Shown here: positions 1-5,348 of the stretch, in pieces | Position numbering within the stretch: the first letter of the stretch is position 1 | Layout: every line of letters starts with the position of its first letter | DNA from: Gp13-AA77 sp036521995 | Lineage (GTDB): Bacteria > Acidobacteriota > Terriglobia > UBA7540 | Reading direction: 5' to 3' | DNA length: 5,993 bases | Assembly: GCA_036521995.1 (NCBI GenBank) | Contig: DATDGR010000340.1 | Span: 1-5,993, forward strand | Notes under the pieces: model-generated | Databases searched by the model: none | What the model saw: only the letters and a program-made list of their open reading frames with translations | What the model was told of the DNA's origin: nothing | Made by a program: the position numbers and the translations under genes

Positions 1-1
1 A

Positions 2-112
2 GGCCAGTTGTTTTTCCGGCTGGCCCAGCAAGCAGTGGCTGTGGAACCAGTCACTTACAAGTCGCTGATCCGGGCGCCAGCGGCCAATTCCGCATCAAAC
101 CACAACCTGTAG
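2..112 (+). CDS. Probable 3' end of an unidentified gene entering from the left (partial)
   Basis: An open frame runs from the left edge to a TAG at 110-112, giving 36 residues ending in 'SASNHNL'. Of the three forward frames it looks most like protein: about 69% of its codons end in G or C (25 of 36), against about 45% in the alternative frame that stays open to 123, and it has a plausible amphipathic stretch ('LFFRLAQQAVAVEPVTYKSL'). No domain or motif is recognisable, so no product is offered. If real, the gene converges on the methyltransferase at 316-1335. The fragment is short enough that the frame choice could be wrong. Confidence 0.3.
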   Translation, partial: GQLFFRLAQQAVAVEPVTYKSLIRAPAANSASNHNL

Positions 113-129
113 GGGCTAGGTGAGTCAAG

Positions 130-157
130 TGGATACCCCCATTAAACTATTTATAAT
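130..157 (+). promoter_or_regulatory. Candidate sigma-70-type promoter in the AT-rich patch
   Basis: A perfect -10 hexamer TATAAT lies at 152-157. TGGATA at 130-135 matches TTGACA at four of six positions, with a 16-base spacer. It reads rightwards towards the methyltransferase gene's antisense strand or the small ORF at 168-239. No established rightward gene lies downstream, so this may only be a chance match in AT-rich intergenic DNA. Confidence 0.25.
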
Positions 158-262
158 CATATATGTGATGGCTAATCTTCAAAAGCCAATCAAGGCTAGG
201 TCCTTCGCTGCGGGCCAGGTAAATCCGAGGGCCACTTAGAGATCCGAAAAGTCATGCGTGCA

Positions 263-301
263 GTGGCCGCCTTGCTCGCGTGGCCGCCGAGGGTGGCCGC
301 C
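263..301 (+). repeat. Three direct copies of the 9-mer GTGGCCGCC
   Basis: Exact copies of GTGGCCGCC lie at 263-271, 280-288 and 293-301, with start-to-start spacings of 17 and 13 bases. The last copy ends 14 bases left of the methyltransferase stop codon, so on the minus-strand transcript the array falls in the 3' untranslated region as GGCGGCCAC. One inverted GGCCAC is also present at 230-235. The unequal spacing argues against a simple slippage repeat. No function is assigned. Confidence 0.6.
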
Positions 302-315
302 CGGTCGCTCGAACT

Positions 316-1335
316 CTACTTGATGCCGACCACCATGGAATCCGGGCCCACCAGGTGCTCGACATGCGTCTCGCGGAAGCCGGCCTCCTTCATCCAGCTC
401 CTGCATTCCGCGCCCGTGTAGTCGAAGCCGCCTGGGGTTTCGATGAGCATATTGAGACTCATCATCAGGCCGAAAGCATTCCGTGAGCGATCGTCGTCAA
501 TCACTGCGTCGTAGGCCAGCAGCGCACCGCCCGGAGAGATGGCTTCATAAGCCTTTCGGACCAGCATCCTTTTTTCGTCCAGGTTCCAATCATGAAGGAT
601 GTGACCCATGGTGATGACGTCGGCTGTCGGCAGCGGATCCTGGAAGAAATTTCCGGCGGCGAAACGTAAACGTCCGCCCAGGCCGTGCTGCTCCACGTAG
701 TCCTCGAATATCGGCCCGACTTCGGCAAGATCGAAGCCAATGCCGTTCAGGTGTGGATTCGCGAGCGCGATCTGCACCGCCAGGTCACCCTGCGCCGTGC
801 CCACGTCGGCGAAGGTGGAATATTGCCTCCAGGGAATTTTCTGCGCGATCGCGAGGTTGGCGCCGAGGCTGATGCCGGTCATGGCCGCGAGGAATCCCTT
901 CAGCCTTGCCGGGTCGGCGTATAGCGCTTCAAAGGGCGATGCCATGCCATCCTGATCTTTGGACTCGTTCTGCTGTTTCCCCGTGCGCAGTGCTTCCGTG
1001 AGATGGTTCCAATGCCCGTAGAGGCGATGGTTCGCCATTTCGAGCACCCCGCCAATATAGGTGGGCTTGTGCTTGTCGAGATAAAGATCGGTGGCCGGCG
1101 TATTGGCGTACGCCCCATCCACCCTGCGCAAGAACCCCAGCGCCGTCAGAGCGTCTAGAAAATCACGCGCTGATCGCGGATGGAGGCCCAGACGGCCGCT
1201 GAGTGTCTCCAGGTCCTCCGCCTTCTTGGCCAGCTCGGTGAAGACTTCCATCTCGACGGCGCTCAATAGCGTCTTGGACGCCCAGAATCCGAGGCCGACT
1301 TGCAGGATGTGCTCCGGGCTCCCGTTCGCAGTCAT
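316..1335 (-). CDS. SAM-dependent O-methyltransferase (acetylserotonin/COMT-type family)
   Basis: Predicted 339-residue cytosolic enzyme that transfers a methyl group from S-adenosylmethionine, most likely to a hydroxyl on a small molecule. Residues about 10-95 look like the winged-helix dimerisation domain of this family ('LSGRLGLHPRSARDFLDAL'). Residues about 170-335 form the Rossmann methyltransferase domain. The SAM motif is DVGTAQG at 177-183, the acidic residue expected to hold the SAM ribose is D202 in GFDL, and HILHDW at 245-250 carries the family's catalytic base, H248. E299 may be one of the supporting acidic residues. Length is normal for the family. I chose the ATG at 1335 because AAGGAG ends five bases upstream; a TTG six codons earlier is in frame, but the Shine-Dalgarno lies inside that extension. 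It is divergent from glgA with no tailoring genes beside it, so the substrate is unknown. A C- or N-methyltransferase role is possible. Confidence 0.88.
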   Translation of the reverse strand: MTANGSPEHILQVGLGFWASKTLLSAVEMEVFTELAKKAEDLETLSGRLGLHPRSARDFLDALTALGFLRRVDGAYANTPATDLYLDKHKPTYIGGVLEMANHRLYGHWNHLTEALRTGKQQNESKDQDGMASPFEALYADPARLKGFLAAMTGISLGANLAIAQKIPWRQYSTFADVGTAQGDLAVQIALANPHLNGIGFDLAEVGPIFEDYVEQHGLGGRLRFAAGNFFQDPLPTADVITMGHILHDWNLDEKRMLVRKAYEAISPGGALLAYDAVIDDDRSRNAFGLMMSLNMLIETPGGFDYTGAECRSWMKEAGFRETHVEHLVGPDSMVVGIK

Positions 1336-1340
1336 GTCAT

Positions 1341-1346
1341 CTCCTT
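1341..1346 (-). promoter_or_regulatory. Ribosome binding site that decides the methyltransferase start
   Basis: AAGGAG on the minus strand, five bases before the ATG at 1335-1333. It favours this ATG over the in-frame TTG at 1353-1351. Confidence 0.75.
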
Positions 1347-1480
1347 CAATCAACTCGTCCCGGGCAGGCGGTTTTTCCGCGCCCCATAAGGTCGAAGAAT
1401 GCTTCGCTTCCAGCCTCTGAGTCCCCGGTGGCGAGGGTTATGAGAGAATTTCCAGTTGAGCCACAGCAGCATACACCTGT

Positions 1481-1492
1481 TGGTCTAGACCA
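1481..1492. promoter_or_regulatory. 12-base perfect palindrome, candidate operator
   Basis: TGGTCTAGACCA is perfectly self-complementary. It lies roughly midway between the two divergent start codons: 145 bases from the methyltransferase ATG and 125 from the glgA GTG. It is 48 bases upstream of the glgA -35 element. Its size and position suit a dimeric repressor or activator site. A 12-base palindrome is expected about once or twice by chance in a window of this size, so the claim rests mostly on location. Confidence 0.3.
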
Positions 1493-1520
1493 GGTTGCAC
1501 TCGTAAACTCCAGTAGCCAG

Positions 1521-1532
1521 CGCCATCTGGCG
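1521..1532. promoter_or_regulatory. Inverted repeat just upstream of the glgA -35 box
   Basis: CGCCA-TC-TGGCG is a 5-base inverted repeat with a 2-base centre, ending 8 bases before the TTGACA at 1541. This is a position where an activator or repressor could contact RNA polymerase. It is short and could be chance. Confidence 0.22.
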
Positions 1533-1540
1533 GCGGATTC

Positions 1541-1569
1541 TTGACACACTGCCAGGCATCTTCTAAGGT
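1541..1569 (+). promoter_or_regulatory. Sigma-70-type promoter for glgA
   Basis: A perfect -35 TTGACA at 1541-1546 is followed by a 17-base spacer and TAAGGT at 1564-1569, which keeps the three most conserved -10 bases (T1, A2, T6). The expected start near 1576 would give a leader of about 40 bases before the GTG at 1618. This is the best promoter match in the window and sits where a glgA promoter is needed. Confidence 0.55.
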
Positions 1570-1606
1570 AAGACTTCGCCTGTTTCACAGCATACGAGCC
1601 CCATCC

Positions 1607-1610
1607 GAGG
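1607..1610 (+). promoter_or_regulatory. Ribosome binding site of glgA
   Basis: GAGG ends seven bases before the GTG at 1618, supporting a GTG start. That start places the protein's first residues exactly as in other GT5 enzymes, with the KTGGL motif beginning at residue 15. Confidence 0.55.
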
Positions 1611-1617
1611 TTAATCA

Positions 1618-3147
1618 GTGCGAGTGGTCTTTGTGGCGCCCGAAGGGGTGCCTTTCTCGAAGACTGGCGGCTTGGCCGACGTGATCGGCGGGCTGCCACG
1701 AGCCTTGGTGCAGTCCGGACTACAGGTTGACGTTCTGTTGCCGAGATACCGCAGCACCAGTCAGGGCCCAACAATAGAGACGGGCCGCAGCCTCACCATT
1801 CCGTTGAGCGCCGGCTTCCGGTTTGCTAGCGTTCAGAATGGCGGCCTGCTCAAGGACGTCCAGTACTATCTGATCGACTGCCCAGAGTTTTTTGATCGCG
1901 ACGGCCTTTACCAGGACAGCGCCACCGGGTTGGATTATCCCGACAACTACCTGCGCTATGGCGGTTTCTGCCTGGCGGCGCTCGAGTTCATCAAGCGGCT
2001 CGGACCGCCACCTGAAATCATCCACTGCCACGACTGGCAGACAGGGCTGGCGCCTGTTTATCTGCGGCGCAATTACGGGCCTGACCTCTACTACTCCGGT
2101 ACGCGGGTGGTGTTTACCATTCACAATCTCGCTTACCATCCCGAGTTTCCGCGCGCCACGCTCAGTGAGATTTCGCTCGACGACACCCTTTTCCACATGG
2201 ACGCGCTCGAGTATTTTGGCCGGGTGAACGTGCTCAAGGGCGGCCTGGTGTTTGCGGACGCTCTCACGACCGTCAGCCCGAAATACGCTGAGGAGATCCA
2301 GACGCCGGAGTTCGGTGCCGGTCTCGAAGGGGTGCTGCAAAGGCAAGCCTGGAAGCTCCGCGGCATCCTGAACGGTGTCGACTACGAGGCCTGGAATCCG
2401 GCCACCGACCCTCTGATTCCCGCCCACTACTCGCCCGAGGACCTGCGCGGCAAGAAGGAGTGCAAGCGCACTCTGTTGGAAAGAATGGGAGTGGAGCAGC
2501 CGGCCCTGAGCCGGCCCGTGCTCGGCATGGTGTCGCGCTTCGATCGCCAGAAGGGATTCGATTTGCTGGCCGAGATCGCCGAGAGCCTCGCCGCCCTGGA
2601 CCTTTACCTGGTCGTGCTCGGAACCGGGACCCGCGAGTACGAGGAGTTCTTCGAGCGCCTGGCCAAACGGTATCCGGGTAAGTTCCTGGTGAAGATAGCG
2701 TATGACAATACGCTGGCGCACCTGATCGAGGCGGGATCCGACATCTTCCTCATGCCCTCGCGCTACGAGCCTTCCGGGCTGAACCAAATGTACAGCCTCA
2801 AATACGGCACCGTGCCCGTGGTGCGAGGGACCGGAGGCTTGGAGAATACCATCGACAACTTCGACGGGACTTCGGGCACCGGCTTCAAGTTCTATGAATA
2901 TACCGGGCACGCGCTGCTCGATACAATCTCGAGAGCCCTCGAGGCCTTTCGCTGGCCGAGACTCTGGGCTAGAATCATGCTGAATGGCATGCTGAAGGAT
3001 TTCTCCTGGACACGTTCGGCCCGCGAGTATGCCGAGCTCTACCAAGCCATCTCACCGGCTAAGGTTGCCCCGGAGCCGCCGGAGCCCCAGGAGCCGGCGA
3101 AGCCACAAGCAGAGGTCTCGGCCGCAGTGGCGATAGCAGGTCCGTGA
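1618..3147 (+). CDS. glgA: Glycogen synthase, GT5 family (ADP-glucose type)
   Basis: Transfers glucose from ADP-glucose to the non-reducing end of an alpha-1,4-glucan in glycogen synthesis (cytosol). The 509-residue protein has the two-lobed GT-B layout. The N-terminal starch synthase catalytic domain covers about 1-245, with K15 in KTGGL (the ADP-glucose-binding lysine in E. coli GlgA) and HCHDW at 136-140. The C-terminal glycosyltransferase domain covers about 300-475, with R307 and K312 in SRFDRQKG, matching E. coli R300 and K305. E384 in YEPSGL matches the catalytic E377, followed by the conserved TGGLENTI. The seven-residue offset is constant across the C-terminal sites. Start is GTG with GAGG upstream. 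The core ends near 479 ('DFSW...ELYQAIS'); residues about 481-509 form an extra tail rich in Pro, Glu and Ala that E. coli GlgA (477 residues) lacks. No glgB or glgC is adjacent. GTG start, promoter at 1541-1569 and divergent orientation indicate its own transcription unit. Confidence 0.96.
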   Translation: MRVVFVAPEGVPFSKTGGLADVIGGLPRALVQSGLQVDVLLPRYRSTSQGPTIETGRSLTIPLSAGFRFASVQNGGLLKDVQYYLIDCPEFFDRDGLYQDSATGLDYPDNYLRYGGFCLAALEFIKRLGPPPEIIHCHDWQTGLAPVYLRRNYGPDLYYSGTRVVFTIHNLAYHPEFPRATLSEISLDDTLFHMDALEYFGRVNVLKGGLVFADALTTVSPKYAEEIQTPEFGAGLEGVLQRQAWKLRGILNGVDYEAWNPATDPLIPAHYSPEDLRGKKECKRTLLERMGVEQPALSRPVLGMVSRFDRQKGFDLLAEIAESLAALDLYLVVLGTGTREYEEFFERLAKRYPGKFLVKIAYDNTLAHLIEAGSDIFLMPSRYEPSGLNQMYSLKYGTVPVVRGTGGLENTIDNFDGTSGTGFKFYEYTGHALLDTISRALEAFRWPRLWARIMLNGMLKDFSWTRSAREYAELYQAISPAKVAPEPPEPQEPAKPQAEVSAAVAIAGP

Positions 3148-3206
3148 GGTTGGGGCGCTGATTGAGTCCCAGGTCGCCCTCTTGCATCCAATGGTCTGGT
3201 GGGCAA

Positions 3207-3222
3207 CTGCGGGGTCCCGCAG
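3207..3222 (+). terminator. Hairpin downstream of glgA, possible terminator
   Basis: CTGCGGG and CCCGCAG pair perfectly around a GT centre (in practice six pairs with a GGTC loop), 59 bases after the glgA stop. There is no T-run after it, so it would be a non-canonical terminator or a 3'-end stabilising hairpin. Confidence 0.3.
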
Positions 3223-3486
3223 AGGCGTCGTCAGAGCCGAGAGTCGACGGAAGTTACGTAACATCTACCGAGGGGGCGGATGCGGTTCAAAGCCGGAATG
3301 TTTAAGATACCAGGCGAGTTACGCAAATGTCTGCCTTGGAAAACCATGCGGAGCCACGCGGCGCCCAGGAGCCGTCGTTAACGTGCCTGGAACCCTCGAT
3401 GACGTTCGAAGCCACGATGTGTAACAAAACCATGGAGCTACGGATATGTCTCAACGTCACAGTGGCTGCAAGCTGGAATCAGCAAC

Positions 3487-3492
3487 AAGGAG
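3487..3492 (+). promoter_or_regulatory. Ribosome binding site of the thioredoxin gene
   Basis: AAGGAG, six bases before the ATG at 3499; near-ideal sequence and spacing, which settles the start codon. Confidence 0.8.
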
Positions 3493-3498
3493 AACATC

Positions 3499-3828
3499 AT
3501 GGTAGGAAATGGTTTGGTCGAATTCACGGATCAAAACTTCGACGAGCAGGTACTCAAATCGGATAAACCCGTTCTGGTTGACTTCTGGGCAACCTGGTGC
3601 AGCCCGTGTCGTGCCATCGGACCCACCATCGAGGCGGTCGCGCTGCAATACGTCGATCGCGCCAAAGTGGGCAAGGTGAATGTGGACGAAAATATGTCGG
3701 TCGCCAGCCGGTATCGCATCACGGGCATCCCGGCGCTGCTGCTGTTCAAGAATGGCCAGGTGGCGGAGCAGTTGATGGGTATCCAATCCAAGGACGCACT
3801 AGTCAAGATGCTCGAACGGCACCTGTGA
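3499..3828 (+). CDS. trxA: Thioredoxin with a WCSPC active site
   Basis: Small cytosolic dithiol protein that reduces protein disulfides and is itself recharged, normally by thioredoxin reductase. The 109 residues match the usual single-domain length, with no signal peptide or anchor. The active site is W33-C34-S35-P36-C37, where typical thioredoxins have WCGPC. Other hallmarks are intact: buried acid D28 (E. coli D26), P42 after the active-site helix kink (E. coli P40), K59 (E. coli K57), cis-proline P78 in GIPALLLF, and G94 near the C-terminus. A39 and G41 replace the common Met/Lys and Ala in the CRMIAP stretch. The strong Shine-Dalgarno fixes the start. It stands alone between glgA and purA. 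No trxB is nearby, so its reductase is unknown. A thioredoxin-like specialist is possible, and the symbol is by family resemblance. Confidence 0.9.
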   Translation: MVGNGLVEFTDQNFDEQVLKSDKPVLVDFWATWCSPCRAIGPTIEAVALQYVDRAKVGKVNVDENMSVASRYRITGIPALLLFKNGQVAEQLMGIQSKDALVKMLERHL

Positions 3829-3971
3829 TGCCATTCGCGGTTGCCGGGGGGCTTTTCATCTTCCCGTCTTTAGGCTAGCCCGTCGTTTCCGGAGCTGGCC
3901 TTCCTGCCTCGCCCGAACTGGGGCCCCACTCAGGTAGAATAAGACTCGGCTGTTAGGTTCCAGGGATGCTT

Positions 3972-5288
3972 ATGCCAAAGGCAAAAGCCACGGTGGTGGT
4001 TGGGGTTCAGTGGGGCGACGAAGGCAAGGGCAAGGTAGTGGACGCCCTCGCCGAGAACTTCGACATCGTAGCCCGCTATCAAGGGGGCGCGAACGCCGGC
4101 CACACGGTGGTGGTGGAAGGCCGAAAGTTTGTGCTTCAACTTCTGCCCACCGGCATCATCCGCCCGGATCGTACGGCCGTGATCGGGAATGGTGTCGTAA
4201 TTGATCCCGAGGCGCTGGCGGGTGAGCTTCAGTGCCTGGAAGACGCTGGGGTAAAAGCAGGCCAGAGGCTGCTTATCAGCGACCGGGCGCACCTGATTCT
4301 GCCTTGGCATCGCAGCCACGAAATCGCAGCCGAGGCGGCTCGCGGTGGAGGGAAGATCGGCACCACTACGAAGGGCATCGGCCCCACCTACGAGGACAAG
4401 GCTAGCCGGCTCGGTCTCCGGACTTGCGACCTGCGTCACCGAGCAGCGTTCATGCAGAGATGCAGGGATCTGGTGGCGGACAAGAACCGGCTGGCGGCGG
4501 GACTCTTTGGTTCGTCTCGCCCTGAGGCCTTGGACGATGGCTCCTGGATTGAGCGCTACTTCGAGCGGGCCGAGGGCATGGTTCCCCGCTTGACGGACGT
4601 TTCGGTGTGCCTCAACGACGCACTCGACCGCGGCCGGCAGGTGCTGTTTGAAGGCGCCCAAGGGACGATGCTCGATCTTGATCACGGCACTTATCCCTTC
4701 GTGACATCGTCGAGTGCGGCAGCGGGTGGAGCCTCGACCGGCACCGGTGTGGGACCCACGCGGATCGGTTCCGTGATCGGCGTCTCCAAAGCCTACGCCA
4801 CGCGGGTGGGAAGCGGTCCATTTCCGACCGAAGCGTCCGGCGCAGAGGCGGAGAAGATCCGCGAGCGTGGCGGCGAGTATGGCGCCGTGACGGGACGGCC
4901 GCGCCGCTGCGGCTGGTTTGACGTGCCGGCAGCGCGTTACAGCGCGCGGCTCAATTACCTGAACGCGCTGGTAATCACCAAGCTCGACATTCTTGATCAT
5001 CTGGCCGAGATTCCGGTGGGCATCGAGTACGAGTTGGATGGCCATCGTTGCCAAGGCTTCCCGGCTACTGTGGGGGACGTGGAGCGTCTGAACGTGCGCT
5101 ACACCATGCTCCCCGGCTGGCAGCAGCCAACCTTCGGCCTGCGGGACTACGATCAGCTCCCAGTCCGCGCCAAGGAGTATCTCCATTTCATCTCTCGTGA
5201 AGTCGGAGTGCCCATCGCCATGATTTCGACCGGACCCGAGCGTCAGCAGGCGATCTGGCTCGGGGACTCACCCATTCGCAACGGCTGA
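3972..5288 (+). CDS. purA: Adenylosuccinate synthase
   Basis: Joins IMP and aspartate using GTP to make adenylosuccinate, the first committed step from IMP to AMP (cytosol, homodimer). The 438 residues compare with 432 in E. coli. Visible signatures: QWGDEGKGK at 13-21 with catalytic D16 (E. coli D13), NAGHT with H44 (E. coli H41), GTTTKGIGP at 130-138, R146 in the position of the intersubunit IMP-contacting R143, FEGAQG at 226-231 followed by LDLDHGTYP, and TGRPRRCGW at 307-315, the aspartate/GTP-side loop. All key residues are present. An ATG at 3966 adds two residues (Met-Leu). I prefer 3972 because AGGG at 3962-3965 is six bases upstream, but AGG at 3955-3957 could serve 3966. The 143-base gap before it holds a TAGAAT at 3935-3940 and a palindrome TGGGGCCCCA at 3919-3928, but no convincing -35. 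A riboswitch or PurR-like site is not evident. Confidence 0.97.
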   Translation: MPKAKATVVVGVQWGDEGKGKVVDALAENFDIVARYQGGANAGHTVVVEGRKFVLQLLPTGIIRPDRTAVIGNGVVIDPEALAGELQCLEDAGVKAGQRLLISDRAHLILPWHRSHEIAAEAARGGGKIGTTTKGIGPTYEDKASRLGLRTCDLRHRAAFMQRCRDLVADKNRLAAGLFGSSRPEALDDGSWIERYFERAEGMVPRLTDVSVCLNDALDRGRQVLFEGAQGTMLDLDHGTYPFVTSSSAAAGGASTGTGVGPTRIGSVIGVSKAYATRVGSGPFPTEASGAEAEKIRERGGEYGAVTGRPRRCGWFDVPAARYSARLNYLNALVITKLDILDHLAEIPVGIEYELDGHRCQGFPATVGDVERLNVRYTMLPGWQQPTFGLRDYDQLPVRAKEYLHFISREVGVPIAMISTGPERQQAIWLGDSPIRNG

Positions 5289-5291
5289 CCT

Positions 5292-5314
5292 GGGCAACGC
5301 GCTTGCGCCTTTTT
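5292..5314 (+). terminator. Candidate intrinsic terminator after purA
   Basis: GGGCAA at 5292-5297 pairs with TTGC-G-CC at 5303-5309 (six pairs, one bulged G at 5307) around a five-base loop CGCGC, followed directly by TTTTT at 5310-5314. It begins four bases after the purA stop. The bulge weakens it, but stem, loop and T-run together fit a rho-independent terminator, implying that moeA may be transcribed separately or only by read-through. Confidence 0.5.
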
Positions 5315-5348
5315 GCTGTCCAACCCGCTGTGATCCCCTAGCCACGCT

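Larger units (their letters stand above)
113..315. other. Intergenic region between convergent genes
   Basis: This is the non-coding stretch left of the methyltransferase stop codon. An AT-rich patch at about 139-168 stands out against the GC-rich surroundings and includes a perfect TATAAT. The 8-mer GGCTAGGT occurs twice, at 114-121 and 194-201. Bases 263-301 carry three copies of a 9-mer. No convincing intrinsic terminator is visible for either flanking gene. On the minus strand, a 4-bp AGCC/GGCT stem followed by TTTT near 181-197 is too weak to call. A 23-codon ORF at 168-239 is discussed as a finding. Confidence 0.6.
3148..3498. other. 351-base gap between glgA and the thioredoxin gene
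   Basis: No convincing gene is seen in either strand. It holds a strong hairpin at 3207-3222, a perfect 10-base palindrome GTTACGTAAC at 3253-3262, and a partial second copy of its left half and centre (AGTTACG then C, AA) at 3317-3326. A short palindrome CGTTAACG lies at 3376-3383. GGAAT at 3295-3299, then 18 bases, then GTT at 3318-3320 resembles actinobacterial SigR promoters, which often drive thioredoxin genes. A weak sigma-70-like pair is GTAACA at 3421-3426 and TATGTC at 3445-3450. The thioredoxin promoter must lie here unless it is read through from glgA, but I cannot place it. Confidence 0.6.

Noticed and set aside
2..25. Inverted repeat GGCCAG ... CTGGCC at the left edge
   Set aside because: A 12-base loop, no T-run on the plus-strand side, and it lies inside the probable end of a coding frame; not a credible terminator.
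1393..1406. Small hairpin CGAAG-AATG-CTTCG in the methyltransferase leader
   Set aside because: Five pairs only, not near the start codon or a promoter element, and expected by chance in a region this size.
1346..1774. A 142-codon minus-strand ORF across the divergent intergenic region
   Set aside because: It overlaps the glgA start, promoter and the methyltransferase leader, and its translation (many Arg, Ser, Trp) looks like non-coding high-GC sequence.
1720..3045. A 441-codon open frame on the minus strand opposite glgA
   Set aside because: The plus strand has unmistakable GT5 catalytic motifs throughout. Long antisense frames are common opposite GC-rich genes, and the translation shows no recognisable domain.
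3400..3459. 7-base inverted repeat TGACGTT / AACGTCA in the thioredoxin leader
   Set aside because: With a 46-base loop, several 7-base inverted pairs are expected by chance in 350 bases.
3327..3566. A 79-codon rightward ORF starting MSALENHAEP that runs into the thioredoxin gene
   Set aside because: Its last third is an out-of-frame reading of the thioredoxin gene, it has no Shine-Dalgarno at a usable distance, and nothing in it resembles a known protein.
3930..5186. A 418-codon open frame on the minus strand opposite purA
   Set aside because: purA is certain on the plus strand over the same bases; the antisense translation has no recognisable domain and looks like a composition shadow.
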